Shown piece by piece: positions 1 through 7,279 of a stretch of 17,933 bases of DNA; positions within the stretch are counted from its first letter, which is position 1; each line of letters starts with the position of its first letter. This DNA is from Verrucomicrobiota bacterium (GTDB taxonomy: Bacteria > Verrucomicrobiota > Verrucomicrobiia > Verrucomicrobiales > DEV007). A model generated the notes under the pieces. That model was not told where the DNA came from. It did no database searches and saw nothing but the letters and a program-made list of their open reading frames with translations. The stretch spans positions 1-17,933 of the forward strand of contig JAADHD010000152.1 of the NCBI GenBank assembly GCA_013152075.1, given 5' to 3'. Position numbers and translations under genes: made by a program.

Positions 1-23
1 TTTGGCTGGTGAGTATTTCATTA

Positions 24-47
24 GGCCGATCCTGAGTGGGATCGGCC
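24..47. other. Strong hairpin at left edge
   Basis: A perfect 9-bp inverted repeat, GGCCGATCC at 24-32 and GGATCGGCC at 39-47, encloses a 6-nt loop (TGAGTG). Neither side is followed by a convincing T-run, so it is not a canonical intrinsic terminator. It may end a plus-strand gene lying to the left of the window, converging on coaC, or be a small intergenic repeat. The structure is certain; its role is not. Confidence 0.5.
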
Positions 48-103
48 GCCAGTCACATCAAAAAATTAACATTCCTATGGGATGGCTGTGATTCCAGTTA
101 TTT

Positions 104-129
104 AAAAAATCAGTCCCGCAGACGCGGGA
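104..129 (-). terminator. Intrinsic terminator after coaC
   Basis: Read on the minus strand, a 6-bp GC-rich stem (TCCCGC / GCGGGA, 129-124 and 119-114) with a 4-nt loop is followed, after CTGA, by six T residues (109-104). It begins about 45 bp downstream of the coaC stop, so it most likely ends the transcript that carries yicC, gmk and coaC. Confidence 0.75.
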
Positions 130-173
130 TCAGTGAAATCAGTGGTTGATCCTCTTTGCCTTGGTTTAAATTT

Positions 174-734
174 TCACGTAAGAAACTCCCCCGCTTTTTC
201 TGCAATATTTTCGACGGGTGCCAGGCGGCCGGCTCCTTCGTAACCGCAGGCGAGCATACCTTCTTTTTCAGGGCCGATAAAATGCACGCCGCGATCGGTC
301 AGGGTTTTTACATTGCTCACGGTAGCTGCGTGCTGCCACATATTGCCGTTCATGGCGGGAGCGATTAACACGGGCGCTCGAACGGCCAGGGCAATGGAGC
401 TTAGCGCGTCATCGGCGAGTCCGTGAGCCAGTTTGGCGATGATATTGGCGGTCGCCGGAGCGATGAGCAAAAGATCGGCGCTGTCAGCGAGTTGAATGTG
501 TCCCGGTTGCCAGCTGCCTTCTTCGTCAGCCAGTCGGGTGATCACCGGCTGGCGTGATAGCGTTTGCAAGGTCAGCGGGGTGATGAATTCCTGCGCTTCG
601 TCTGTCATGATGACGTTGACCTGATGGCCAAGTTTGACCAACTGACTGGCGATGTCGGCTGCTTTAAATGCGGCGATTGACCCTGTCACGCCGAGTAAAA
701 TGGTTTTGCCTGAACTGTTGTTTTCGTCCGTCAT
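174..734 (-). CDS. coaC: Phosphopantothenoylcysteine decarboxylase (standalone CoaC flavoprotein)
   Basis: This 186-residue protein is a complete HFCD-family flavoprotein domain. It should decarboxylate 4'-phospho-N-pantothenoylcysteine to 4'-phosphopantetheine in coenzyme A synthesis, in the cytoplasm, with FMN. Visible family marks are the N-terminal GVTGSIAAFK loop (residues 15-24), the HIQLA segment with the catalytic-type His79, the substrate-binding APAMNGNMW stretch (126-133) and the flap ACGYEGAGR with Cys163 (162-170). In most bacteria CoaC is fused to the CoaB synthetase; here the frame stops right after the decarboxylase domain and a terminator follows, so CoaB must be encoded elsewhere. 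It follows gmk by 6 bp and is presumably translated from the same mRNA; no clear Shine-Dalgarno is visible before its ATG. Mrs6/Dfp-type or epidermin EpiD-like decarboxylases are less likely alternatives given the housekeeping neighbours. Confidence 0.9.
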   Translation of the reverse strand: MTDENNSSGKTILLGVTGSIAAFKAADIASQLVKLGHQVNVIMTDEAQEFITPLTLQTLSRQPVITRLADEEGSWQPGHIQLADSADLLLIAPATANIIAKLAHGLADDALSSIALAVRAPVLIAPAMNGNMWQHAATVSNVKTLTDRGVHFIGPEKEGMLACGYEGAGRLAPVENIAEKAGEFLT

Positions 735-740
735 AATTTA

Positions 741-1355
741 TTAAACACAGCCGAGTCTGGATTCCTTTTTTCGTTCCGTATCAATGATCGATCGAAACCG
801 GTTGAGATCTTCTTCCCGGGTTCCACTGAGGATAGTGTAAGCGTATTTTTCCGCTTGATCCATTTCCTCTTGAGCATTTTTCATCCGCAGGGCAAAAACT
901 TCTTCCGATTCAGTGCCGCGTCCGCCAAGCCGCGCTTCGAGTTCGCCTACAGTCGGAGGCATGACAAATATATCCACAAGCGAAGCCTGGATTCCCGGGT
1001 CGGAGCTTTCACGAATGAGAGCAGCGCCCTGCACATCGATGTCCATCAACACATCCCGGCTGTTTTCGACTTGCTCGAAGACGGAGGACTTGAGAGTGCC
1101 GTAGAGATTGCCGTGGACCCGCGCATGTTCGAGGAAATCTCCCTGTTCCACTTGCACCAGAAATTGTTCCTCGGTCAAAAAATGATAATCTTTTCCGTTC
1201 ACTTCGCCCTCCCTCATAGGGCGGGTAGTGCAGGAAATGGCATAGCTGCAAGAAGAGTCTTCGTCGCTGAAGGCGCGGCACAGGGTGGTCTTGCCGGATC
1301 CCGAAGGGCCGGACATCACACAGAGAATGCCTCGTCGTTGTTTGCTTGCTGCCAT
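741..1355 (-). CDS. gmk: Guanylate kinase
   Basis: Guanylate kinase phosphorylates GMP to GDP with ATP, feeding GTP, dGTP and (p)ppGpp pools in the cytoplasm. The 204-residue length is typical. The P-loop GPSGSGKTT lies at residues 16-24, the SCTTRPMREGEVNGKDYHF segment that binds GMP follows at about 41-59, and the LMDIDVQGA strand and the lid region with GGRGTESEE are both present. The gene begins 3 bp after the yicC stop and ends 6 bp before coaC, so the three are almost certainly co-transcribed. In many bacteria rpoZ (RNA polymerase omega) sits between gmk and coaBC; there is no room for it here. The final residues (RLGCV) are ordinary. Identification is secure. Confidence 0.97.
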   Translation of the reverse strand: MAASKQRRGILCVMSGPSGSGKTTLCRAFSDEDSSCSYAISCTTRPMREGEVNGKDYHFLTEEQFLVQVEQGDFLEHARVHGNLYGTLKSSVFEQVENSRDVLMDIDVQGAALIRESSDPGIQASLVDIFVMPPTVGELEARLGGRGTESEEVFALRMKNAQEEMDQAEKYAYTILSGTREEDLNRFRSIIDTERKKESRLGCV

Positions 1356-1358
1356 TGG

Positions 1359-2234
1359 CTACTGGATATTCTGCACTTGCTCGCGAATCTTTTCCAGCTC
1401 TGTCTTGGTTTCGACCACATGTTGGGCGATCTCCGCATCGTTGGCTTTTGACCCGATGGTATTGATTTCACGATTCAGTTCTTGGCAGAGGAAATCCAAC
1501 GAGCGCCCTACCGCGTCATCAGATTCCATATACGATCTGAACTGTTTGATGTGACTGCAGGCACGGGTGATTTCCTCGCTGATGTCACAGCGATCTGCAA
1601 AGAGTCCGATTTCCCGCAGCAGGCGATCATCGTTCAGGTCGATCTCGAGCCCCGCTTCTTTCAGACGTTGGTGCAGGGCTTTCCGGTACCGTTCGACGAC
1701 TTGAGGAGATGAAGTTGCAATCACTTCGAGCTCCTGCTCTACAAATTTTAAACGCTGCTCGAGATCCTCCTTGAGATGAGCTCCCTCGGCATCCTGCATG
1801 GCGAGCAAAGCCTTCAGTCCTTCGCCAAGAACTTGTGAGAGGTCTTTTTGCAGTTCGTCTGCGGGTGGGGTGCTGGTTTCAAAGGTGAACACACCCGGAA
1901 CTCGTAACAGATCCGCTCCGGAAACCTGAATCTCCTGGCCGCTGTCTTTTGCCAGTGATTGAACCAGCGATAGATATTGTTTGGCCAAATTTTCATCCAG
2001 ATTGATCTCATTCGAACCGCTATTAGCGGACTCCACGGAAATTCGTGCGGTGACGCGTCCGCGCAGAACTTGCTTGCCAATTTGTTTTTTCAAATCTGAT
2101 TCAAGCGCCCCTAGGGATGATGGCAGGTGCACGACAATGTCAGTTTGCTTGCGGTTCACCGCGCTCAGTTCGATAGCAATCTGCCAGTCTCCTGCCATTT
2201 GCTCGGCTCCGCCGTATCCGGTCATGCTTCTCAT
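1359..2234 (-). CDS. yicC: YicC family endoribonuclease
   Basis: This 291-residue protein carries both halves of the YicC family. The N-terminal domain opens with MRSMTGYG, and the C-terminal DUF1732 region ends with the conserved LDFLCQELNREINT, the GSKANDAEI stretch and a KIREQVQNIQ tail. In E. coli YicC is an endoribonuclease involved in turnover of small RNAs such as RyhB; the role in this organism is inferred from family membership. It stands directly upstream of gmk (3 bp), the pairing seen in many phyla. The start at 2234 gives the standard N-terminus. The upstream sequence is A-rich with no clear Shine-Dalgarno. The Fic gene ends 15 bp before this start, so the two could share an mRNA. 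Confidence 0.95.
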   Translation of the reverse strand: MRSMTGYGGAEQMAGDWQIAIELSAVNRKQTDIVVHLPSSLGALESDLKKQIGKQVLRGRVTARISVESANSGSNEINLDENLAKQYLSLVQSLAKDSGQEIQVSGADLLRVPGVFTFETSTPPADELQKDLSQVLGEGLKALLAMQDAEGAHLKEDLEQRLKFVEQELEVIATSSPQVVERYRKALHQRLKEAGLEIDLNDDRLLREIGLFADRCDISEEITRACSHIKQFRSYMESDDAVGRSLDFLCQELNREINTIGSKANDAEIAQHVVETKTELEKIREQVQNIQ

Positions 2235-2249
2235 ATTATTTTTTGTAAA

Positions 2250-3326
2250 TTAGGAATTAGAGAGATCGATTGTGGTGAGGAGTTTAAATAAGGCACTGTT
2301 AATATAGAAATTGGAGCGGCCAATTTTTTGTTTTTTGAGAAATCCCGTATCCGACAAGAGGCCAAGATACTTTGTTGCGGTAGGTCGGGAAACTTTCAGT
2401 TCTTTTTCGAGGAAATCAATTTTGGTATAAGGGTAACGGAACAGGTTATTGAGTAAATCTTGACTGTAAATTTTTGGTAAATCCTCCCGAATGCGTTTTT
2501 TGTAATCTTGCATTAAGTTCCGTAATTTATTTATAAGTTCGATTTCATTTTGTGCCGTTCGGGAAATTCCGTTGATCAAGTACAGGCACCATTCTTGCCA
2601 TTGATTTTTTTCACGGACAGTTTGGAGAAGGCGATAATAATCAGGTTTGGTTTGGTTAATGTATCGGCTCAGATAGAGGATGGGTAAGTCCAGTAACCCC
2701 TCGCGGACGAGGACGAGAATGTTTAGAATCCGTCCGGTGCGGCCATTGCCGTCGTAGAAAGGGTGTATGCTTTCAAATTGGTGATGGACGATTGCCATAC
2801 GAATTAGAGGATCGAGGCCGTCTTCGGCGTGGATAAAGTCGATCAGGTTTGCCATCAGAGTGGCCACTTCTTCTGCTCCCTGAGGGGGCTCGTAAATGGT
2901 TGTATTAGTTGCTTCGTTCCTCAACAGGGTGCCCGGAACCTTGCGAAGGCCTGCACGGTTTTGCTCCACTTCGGCCTGAACATTTAGCAGAGTTTCGAGA
3001 CGGATCAATCCACTGTCTTTGACACTGGAAAATCCCGCTCTCAGGGCCGTGAGATAATTTTGCACATCCTTTGCTGCGACGCCGGCAGATGGATCGGCTT
3101 GGGAGGCATACAGTTCATCATGGGTTGTGATGATGTTTTCTATCTCAGAACTGTCCTTCGCCTCCTGTATCGCAAGTGTCTCTACGAGTATATCCGGGTT
3201 AGGAAGAGCCGCGCAGAGCCCTTTTAATTCGGCGAGATTGCGGTGCGCAATCAGTAAAGACTTCCACATTGCGTCCGAATTCAGCGACTCAAACTCTGGG
3301 AGAGGTAAAGCGGATAATGAGGCCAT
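2250..3326 (-). CDS. Fic family AMP-transferase-like protein with C-terminal winged helix
   Basis: Fic enzymes usually transfer AMP from ATP to a hydroxyl side chain of a target protein. The 358-residue protein has the full active-site motif HPFYDGNGRTGR at about residues 187-198, including the catalytic His and the phosphate-binding DGNGR loop. An inhibitory-helix motif, SSEIEN, matching [ST]xxxE[GN], lies N-terminal to it at about 58-63, which marks a class II, self-inhibited Fic. The last 70 or so residues look like a winged-helix DNA-binding domain (LEKELKVSRPTATKYLGLL), suggesting autoregulation. I chose ATG 3326; a TTG nine bases upstream at 3335 stays in frame. The gene reads in the direction of the housekeeping genes on either side, yicC and priA, but by eye it is richer in A+T, hinting at a later arrival. 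The target is unknown. Confidence 0.92.
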   Translation of the reverse strand: MASLSALPLPEFESLNSDAMWKSLLIAHRNLAELKGLCAALPNPDILVETLAIQEAKDSSEIENIITTHDELYASQADPSAGVAAKDVQNYLTALRAGFSSVKDSGLIRLETLLNVQAEVEQNRAGLRKVPGTLLRNEATNTTIYEPPQGAEEVATLMANLIDFIHAEDGLDPLIRMAIVHHQFESIHPFYDGNGRTGRILNILVLVREGLLDLPILYLSRYINQTKPDYYRLLQTVREKNQWQEWCLYLINGISRTAQNEIELINKLRNLMQDYKKRIREDLPKIYSQDLLNNLFRYPYTKIDFLEKELKVSRPTATKYLGLLSDTGFLKKQKIGRSNFYINSALFKLLTTIDLSNS

Positions 3327-3355
3327 GACTAGCAAGTGTTAGAATCCAAGTTTTT

Positions 3356-3381
3356 TTTACATGTCGTCAGCTAAATGTAAA
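3356..3381. promoter_or_regulatory. TTTACAT/ATGTAAA inverted repeat upstream of the Fic gene
   Basis: TTTACAT at 3356-3362 and ATGTAAA at 3375-3381 form a perfect 7-bp inverted repeat with a 12-nt centre, beginning 29 bp upstream of the chosen Fic ATG. A third copy of TTTACAT lies at 3438-3444, just outside the priA stop codon. The position and symmetry suit an operator, and the winged helix of the Fic protein is a candidate ligand, but no binding evidence exists. The spacer is AT-rich with several T-runs, and I could not assign a convincing -35/-10 pair. Confidence 0.35.
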
Positions 3382-3444
3382 GAAAGGGTGATTTTTTTAA
3401 CATATAATAAGTTTAATGCAAAGGTTATCGCGATATATTTACAT

Positions 3445-5703
3445 TTACCCCAGCGAATAAGGATCGACGTCTATGGTTACAATGACATCTTCAGGGAAGG
3501 TCATGTCCTTTAGAACACTTCGAATAAGCGCGGTCATTTTCCGCGCACTGTTCGCTCTCAGGCTGATCTGATAGCGAAACTGGTCATGTGACCTTACCAG
3601 AGGTGAGGGCACGGGCTCTGAGATGGTGATTTGATCCGGATTGCTTTCGGGTAGGGCTTTTTTCAGCCGAAGGTGCAGGTTTTTCAGGGAAAACTCCGCT
3701 CGTTCCATGTGCTTGGAGCGCACAGCGATCATCACCATGTGAGGATAGGGCGGAAAGTGAAATTGTTTCCTGAACTCGAGCTCCTGCTCGGCGTAACCTT
3801 CGAAGTCATGATGCCGCGCGTAGGCGATGGAAGGGTGATGGGGAGTGAAGGTCTGCACTACTACTTCGCCTTCGCGTTCGCCGCGTCCGGCGCGACCTGA
3901 GACCTGGGTCAATAGCTGAAAGGTTCGTTCTCCGGCGCGAAAATCCGCAACATGAAGGCCGATGTCTGCATTTAAGATTCCAACTAGAGTGACGTTGGGA
4001 AAGTGCAGGCCTTTGGCGATCATCTGGGTGCCGATGAGGATGTCGGTCTTGCGCGACTTGAAAGCGTTGAGAGTGTCTCGCAGCTGGTTCTTGCGTTTCA
4101 TCGTATCGGTATCGACCCGGGCGATTTTTGCTTCGGTGAAAACTTTTTTCAAAACCTCTTCGACCTTTTCGGTGCCGTAGCCGACCAGACTGATCGCTCT
4201 AGCGTTGCAATCAGGGCAGCGCTTGGGAACGATGCGGGCAAAGCCGCAGACATGACAGTTGAGCCGATCATCAGAGCGATGGAAAGTCATCGGCAGGCTG
4301 CAGTGTTTGCATTCGACTACCTTGCCGCATTCCGGGCATAACAAAGAACGTGAGAATCCGCGCCGGTTTAAGAATAGAATAGTTTGCTCGTCCTTTTCTA
4401 ATCGATCCTCGATGGCCTGGCGCAATTTCAGCGACAAAATAGCCGGGCCCGTGTTTGCGCCGCGACGTCGCGATTCCATCCGTAGATCAATCACACGGAT
4501 CAAAGGCAGGGAGCGGTCATCCACCCGTTTGAGCATTTTAACCAGGTCGTATTTTCCGCTCAGGGCATTGTTCCACGATTCGAGGGAGGGTGTGGCACTG
4601 CCGAGAACCACCGGGCAGTCTTCGATTCGCGAGCGCACCACGGCGAGATCACGGGCGTGATATCGAGGCGGGCTTTCCTGTTTGTAGGAATTTTCATGCT
4701 CTTCATCGACAATGATGATGCCGAGTGAATCGACCGGAGCAAAAATCGCAGAGCGCGCGCCGATCACGATGCGCGCTTTTCGTGACAACACCTTGCGCCA
4801 TTCGTCCAGACGCTCTCCGGCTGACAAATGGCTGTGAAGAATCGCTACCTGATCCTGAATGGCGGCGAAGCGACGTTTGAAGCGTTCGGCGGTTTGTGGC
4901 GTGAGTGAAATTTCTGGAACCAGAACGATGGCTCCTTTTCCCTGATCGATGCAATGCTGGATAGCCTGCAGATAAACTTCCGTTTTTCCGGAACCGGTTA
5001 CCCCTGACAAGAGGATGGGTTTTCGTTTGCTGTTTTTCTCGGCAGCGAGAACGGCATCGAGGGCAACTTGCTGTTCCGGGTTGAGTTCGAGTGGTGGGCT
5101 GAATAAAAATTCTTCATCGCCGTATGGATCTCGGTTGACGGTTTCTGTTTCGATTTTCACCCATCCTCGGTCTTCCAGGGCTTTGATCGAGGGTCGGGAA
5201 ATGTTCATAGAGTTGACCAACTCTGCCAAGGGCATGACGGGCTCTGGTTTTTGAGTCGCCAAATAATCAATCGCATCCGCCTGACGTCGCGCGCGCTTTT
5301 TGAGCTTGACGAGCTCTTCCTCATTGGGGGTTTTTATCAAGCGAACTACTTTGCGGGTTTTCTCACCGCCTTCGCCTTCACGAGCAGCTTGGGGAATCAT
5401 CGCCCGGATGACCGTCTCGAGAGGGGTTAGATAATAATCCGATAGCCAGTGGGCCAGTTCCAGTAGAGCGGGGGTTAGGGTCGGTTTCGAGCCCAGCAGA
5501 CGACTGATGGGCTTGAGGGTGAACGACAACTCCGAATCGTCGACTTCCTTGATCTCTAACACTGTCCCGGTAGCCGGGCGATTGCGCAAACGCACCTCCA
5601 CTCGCGAACCGACCGCGATGTTTTTCTTCATCTCGTCAGGAATCGCGTAGTCAAATTCGAGGTCCGAAGTCCCGTCGATGACGATGTAAGCCGCTGCTTG
5701 CAT
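3445..5703 (-). CDS. priA: Primosomal protein N' (PriA replication restart helicase)
   Basis: PriA recognises stalled or collapsed replication forks and reloads the replicative helicase. The 752-residue protein has the expected order: an N-terminal 3'-end-binding domain (about 1-105), a winged helix (to about 200), the first helicase lobe with the Walker A GVTGSGKTE near residue 233 and the Walker B DEEH near 332, a zinc-binding insert with four CxxC pairs (CPEC, CKHC, CHVC, CPDC; about 459-501), and the second helicase lobe with GTQMIAKGLHFPNVTLVG and QVSGRAGR. The C-terminal domain is complete. The start MQAAAYIVIDG is the usual PriA N-terminus; no clear Shine-Dalgarno precedes it. It is separated from the Fic gene by 118 bp. 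Confidence 0.97.
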   Translation of the reverse strand: MQAAAYIVIDGTSDLEFDYAIPDEMKKNIAVGSRVEVRLRNRPATGTVLEIKEVDDSELSFTLKPISRLLGSKPTLTPALLELAHWLSDYYLTPLETVIRAMIPQAAREGEGGEKTRKVVRLIKTPNEEELVKLKKRARRQADAIDYLATQKPEPVMPLAELVNSMNISRPSIKALEDRGWVKIETETVNRDPYGDEEFLFSPPLELNPEQQVALDAVLAAEKNSKRKPILLSGVTGSGKTEVYLQAIQHCIDQGKGAIVLVPEISLTPQTAERFKRRFAAIQDQVAILHSHLSAGERLDEWRKVLSRKARIVIGARSAIFAPVDSLGIIIVDEEHENSYKQESPPRYHARDLAVVRSRIEDCPVVLGSATPSLESWNNALSGKYDLVKMLKRVDDRSLPLIRVIDLRMESRRRGANTGPAILSLKLRQAIEDRLEKDEQTILFLNRRGFSRSLLCPECGKVVECKHCSLPMTFHRSDDRLNCHVCGFARIVPKRCPDCNARAISLVGYGTEKVEEVLKKVFTEAKIARVDTDTMKRKNQLRDTLNAFKSRKTDILIGTQMIAKGLHFPNVTLVGILNADIGLHVADFRAGERTFQLLTQVSGRAGRGEREGEVVVQTFTPHHPSIAYARHHDFEGYAEQELEFRKQFHFPPYPHMVMIAVRSKHMERAEFSLKNLHLRLKKALPESNPDQITISEPVPSPLVRSHDQFRYQISLRANSARKMTALIRSVLKDMTFPEDVIVTIDVDPYSLG

Positions 5704-5796
5704 GGAGAGAGTTAAGTTAGGATTCGGGACTTAACAAGGCCACACCTGGAAAATAGACCGGCAGCGGGATCCCCTGAGCAACTTCGTTTTCTAATG

Positions 5797-5821
5797 GGAG
5801 CACCGACGTCCCCGTCGTCCT
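5797..5821. repeat. REP-like intergenic palindrome
   Basis: In the 267-bp spacer between priA and the cysteine-rich gene, the segment starting GGGAGCACCGACGTCC contains CGACG (5804-5808), a 4-nt loop and CGTCG (5813-5817), followed by TCC. The form, a GGGAGC lead-in followed by a short GC palindrome around TCC, resembles the dispersed intergenic repeats I associate with Verrucomicrobia and Planctomycetes genomes; that link is from memory and unchecked. No other copy is visible in this window. I see no gene or RNA in the rest of the spacer. Confidence 0.35.
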
Positions 5822-5970
5822 CTTTTAAGTATAAGGGAATAATCGTCAGAGGGAAAACGCCATAGATGTGGGGTCTCAGTCTAAACGATATAACAGCGCG
5901 TGTATTTAGAGTTGAAAATTTTTGTGCTATCCGATAGTTTTTCAGCCATCAGAATATTCTGTGTAAAATA

Positions 5971-6192
5971 ATGAGTGACTACAAATTTGGAGGCCGTCAT
6001 AAAGGCGATTGTTCATGTCCAACCTGCGGTGCGAAAGGTGGACGTCACCTTAGTGATTGCGTCTGCCCCATCTGTGGTGAGCGCGCGGGGCGTCACCGAG
6101 GGGATTGTGTGTGCCCTGTCTGTAAAGCACGTTGTAACAGCCATCGCGGCGATTGCCGCTGTCCTGTTTGCGATGCAGCGGGAAATGCTTGA
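5971..6192 (+). CDS. Small protein of four H-x2-D-C-x-C-P-x-C repeats
   Basis: This 73-residue protein is almost entirely four copies of a 16-residue unit. His falls at residues 10, 26, 42 and 58, Asp at 13, 29, 45 and 61, and the CxCPxC cysteines at 14/16/19, 30/32/35, 46/48/51 and 62/64/67, with one extra Cys55. The first three units also share Gly-Arg before the His. Each unit supplies three Cys and one His, enough for a zinc or iron site, so a metallothionein-like store or a set of tiny zinc knuckles is plausible; I do not recognise a named family. No signal peptide is visible. The ATG at 5971 has an AT-rich leader and no Shine-Dalgarno. It stands alone, convergent with the isomerase gene. 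That repeat spacing is conserved at protein level while the codons vary supports a real, selected gene. Confidence 0.85.
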   Translation: MSDYKFGGRHKGDCSCPTCGAKGGRHLSDCVCPICGERAGRHRGDCVCPVCKARCNSHRGDCRCPVCDAAGNA

Positions 6193-6252
6193 TGATATAT
6201 TCGGGTGACGAGCCGTTTCGGCTTAACGCGGATCACCAAGCGCCATCTGGAG

Positions 6253-7170
6253 CTAGGCCTGGAATTCCCCTTCAAGAGCAGTGCGTGCTTTTTCCAAAGA
6301 TTCGCGTGACTGGTTCAGACCTTCGTAACCGCCAAATTCAATGCCGCAAAATCCGCGATAGCCGGCTTGCAGTACGATGGTGAGCATTTTTTCGAAATCG
6401 AGAGGGATTTGTTTCATGTTTTTGGTCCACACTTTGTCTTTCACTGATACGCCTTTTGCGAAAGGCATCAGTTCTTTTACGCCTTGGTAGGCATCATAGG
6501 ATTCTGTGTCGGAGACTTTAAAATTACCGAAATCAGGAAGCGTGCCGCAGCGTTTGTGATCTACGGTTTTAATCACTTCGAGCAGCCACTTGCCGTTACT
6601 AGACAGACCCCCATGATTTTCTACAATGACATCTATGTCTGATTTTGCTCCGATCTCGGTGAGTTGAGCCAGGCCGTCGGCAGCGAGTTTGACTTGTTCA
6701 TCCCAGCTTCCTTCGCTGCGAGCGTTGACTCTTATAGAGTGGCAGCCGAGAAATTTTGCTGCATCGATCCATTTGCGGTGATTATCCGCAGTTTGTGTTC
6801 GTTTCGATTTATCAGGATTGCCGAGATTGCCCTCGCGGTCACACATGATGAGCACGCTCTCCACGCCGTTGTCGGAGGCGCGCTTTTTCATTTGAGAGAG
6901 ATAGGATTCGTCGCTGGCTTTATCCATGAAAAATGTGTTCACGTATTCCAGCCCTTCGATGCCGTGTTTGGCGGCGACTTCAGCGAACTGAAGATTGTCG
7001 AGTTTGCCTGAGCGGAAATCTTTGACCAGGGTCCATTGAGCTAGTGAGATTTTAAATAGCGGTTTTTTGGCGGCTTGTGCCAGCTCTGATAAAGAAGGGA
7101 GTAAGCTGCCGGTTGCCGCGAGGGCGAGAGAGCTTTTAGCGAGAAAATTGCGTCGTGAGAGTTGATTCAT
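6253..7170 (-). CDS. Tat-exported sugar phosphate isomerase/epimerase-like TIM barrel protein
   Basis: This protein belongs to the AP-endonuclease-2-like TIM barrel family that holds xylose-isomerase-like, hydroxypyruvate isomerase and inosose-processing enzymes. I start it at the ATG at 7170, giving 305 residues that open with MNQLSRRNFLAKSSLALAA, a Tat signal (SRRNFLAK at 5-12) ending near AQAA; the frame is open further upstream but has no better start. Metal-ligand candidates are the Glu in DVIVENHGG, the Asp in GTLPDFGNF and the Glu near the C-terminus in GIEFGGYEG. Export implies action in the periplasm on sugars. It is divergent from a Gfo/Idh/MocA oxidoreductase that also bears a Tat motif, a common pairing in oxidative sugar breakdown. 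The substrate is unknown. Confidence 0.88.
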   Translation of the reverse strand: MNQLSRRNFLAKSSLALAATGSLLPSLSELAQAAKKPLFKISLAQWTLVKDFRSGKLDNLQFAEVAAKHGIEGLEYVNTFFMDKASDESYLSQMKKRASDNGVESVLIMCDREGNLGNPDKSKRTQTADNHRKWIDAAKFLGCHSIRVNARSEGSWDEQVKLAADGLAQLTEIGAKSDIDVIVENHGGLSSNGKWLLEVIKTVDHKRCGTLPDFGNFKVSDTESYDAYQGVKELMPFAKGVSVKDKVWTKNMKQIPLDFEKMLTIVLQAGYRGFCGIEFGGYEGLNQSRESLEKARTALEGEFQA

Positions 7171-7260
7171 GATGAGATTATCAACTGTGAAGGGCTCGAT
7201 TGCCAACAAGAAAATGATATCAGGCGGTTGCCGTTTTGTGATTGAATCGATGTCGGTCCC

Positions 7261-7276
7261 GATCTCTATTGAGATC
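7261..7276. promoter_or_regulatory. Small inverted repeat in the divergent Tat-gene spacer
   Basis: GATCTC at 7261-7266 and GAGATC at 7271-7276 form a 6-bp inverted repeat with a TATT loop, ending 3 bp before the ATG of the oxidoreductase gene. In the mRNA it would form a hairpin at the ribosome binding region; as DNA it could be a small operator. It lies in the 109-bp spacer that must hold both divergent promoters. No clear -35/-10 boxes were found. The role is a guess. Confidence 0.25.
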
Positions 7277-7279
7277 TCT

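Noticed and set aside
855..1451. Long plus-strand reading frame opposite gmk
   Set aside because: It is antisense to the clearly conserved gmk and yicC; its composition is a shadow of their codons.
5704..5970. A tRNA or small RNA gene in the priA spacer
   Set aside because: I looked for a cloverleaf and for a promoter-plus-terminator pair and found neither; only the short palindrome stands out.
5992..6174. CRISPR-like or satellite DNA in the 48-base periodic segment
   Set aside because: The period is exact only at protein level; the DNA of the units has diverged at many third positions, and there are no spacers. It is a repeat protein gene.
6211..6223. Bidirectional terminator between the cysteine-rich gene and the isomerase gene
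   Set aside because: AGCCG-TTT-CGGCT is only a 5-bp stem with no T-run on either side, so too weak to call.
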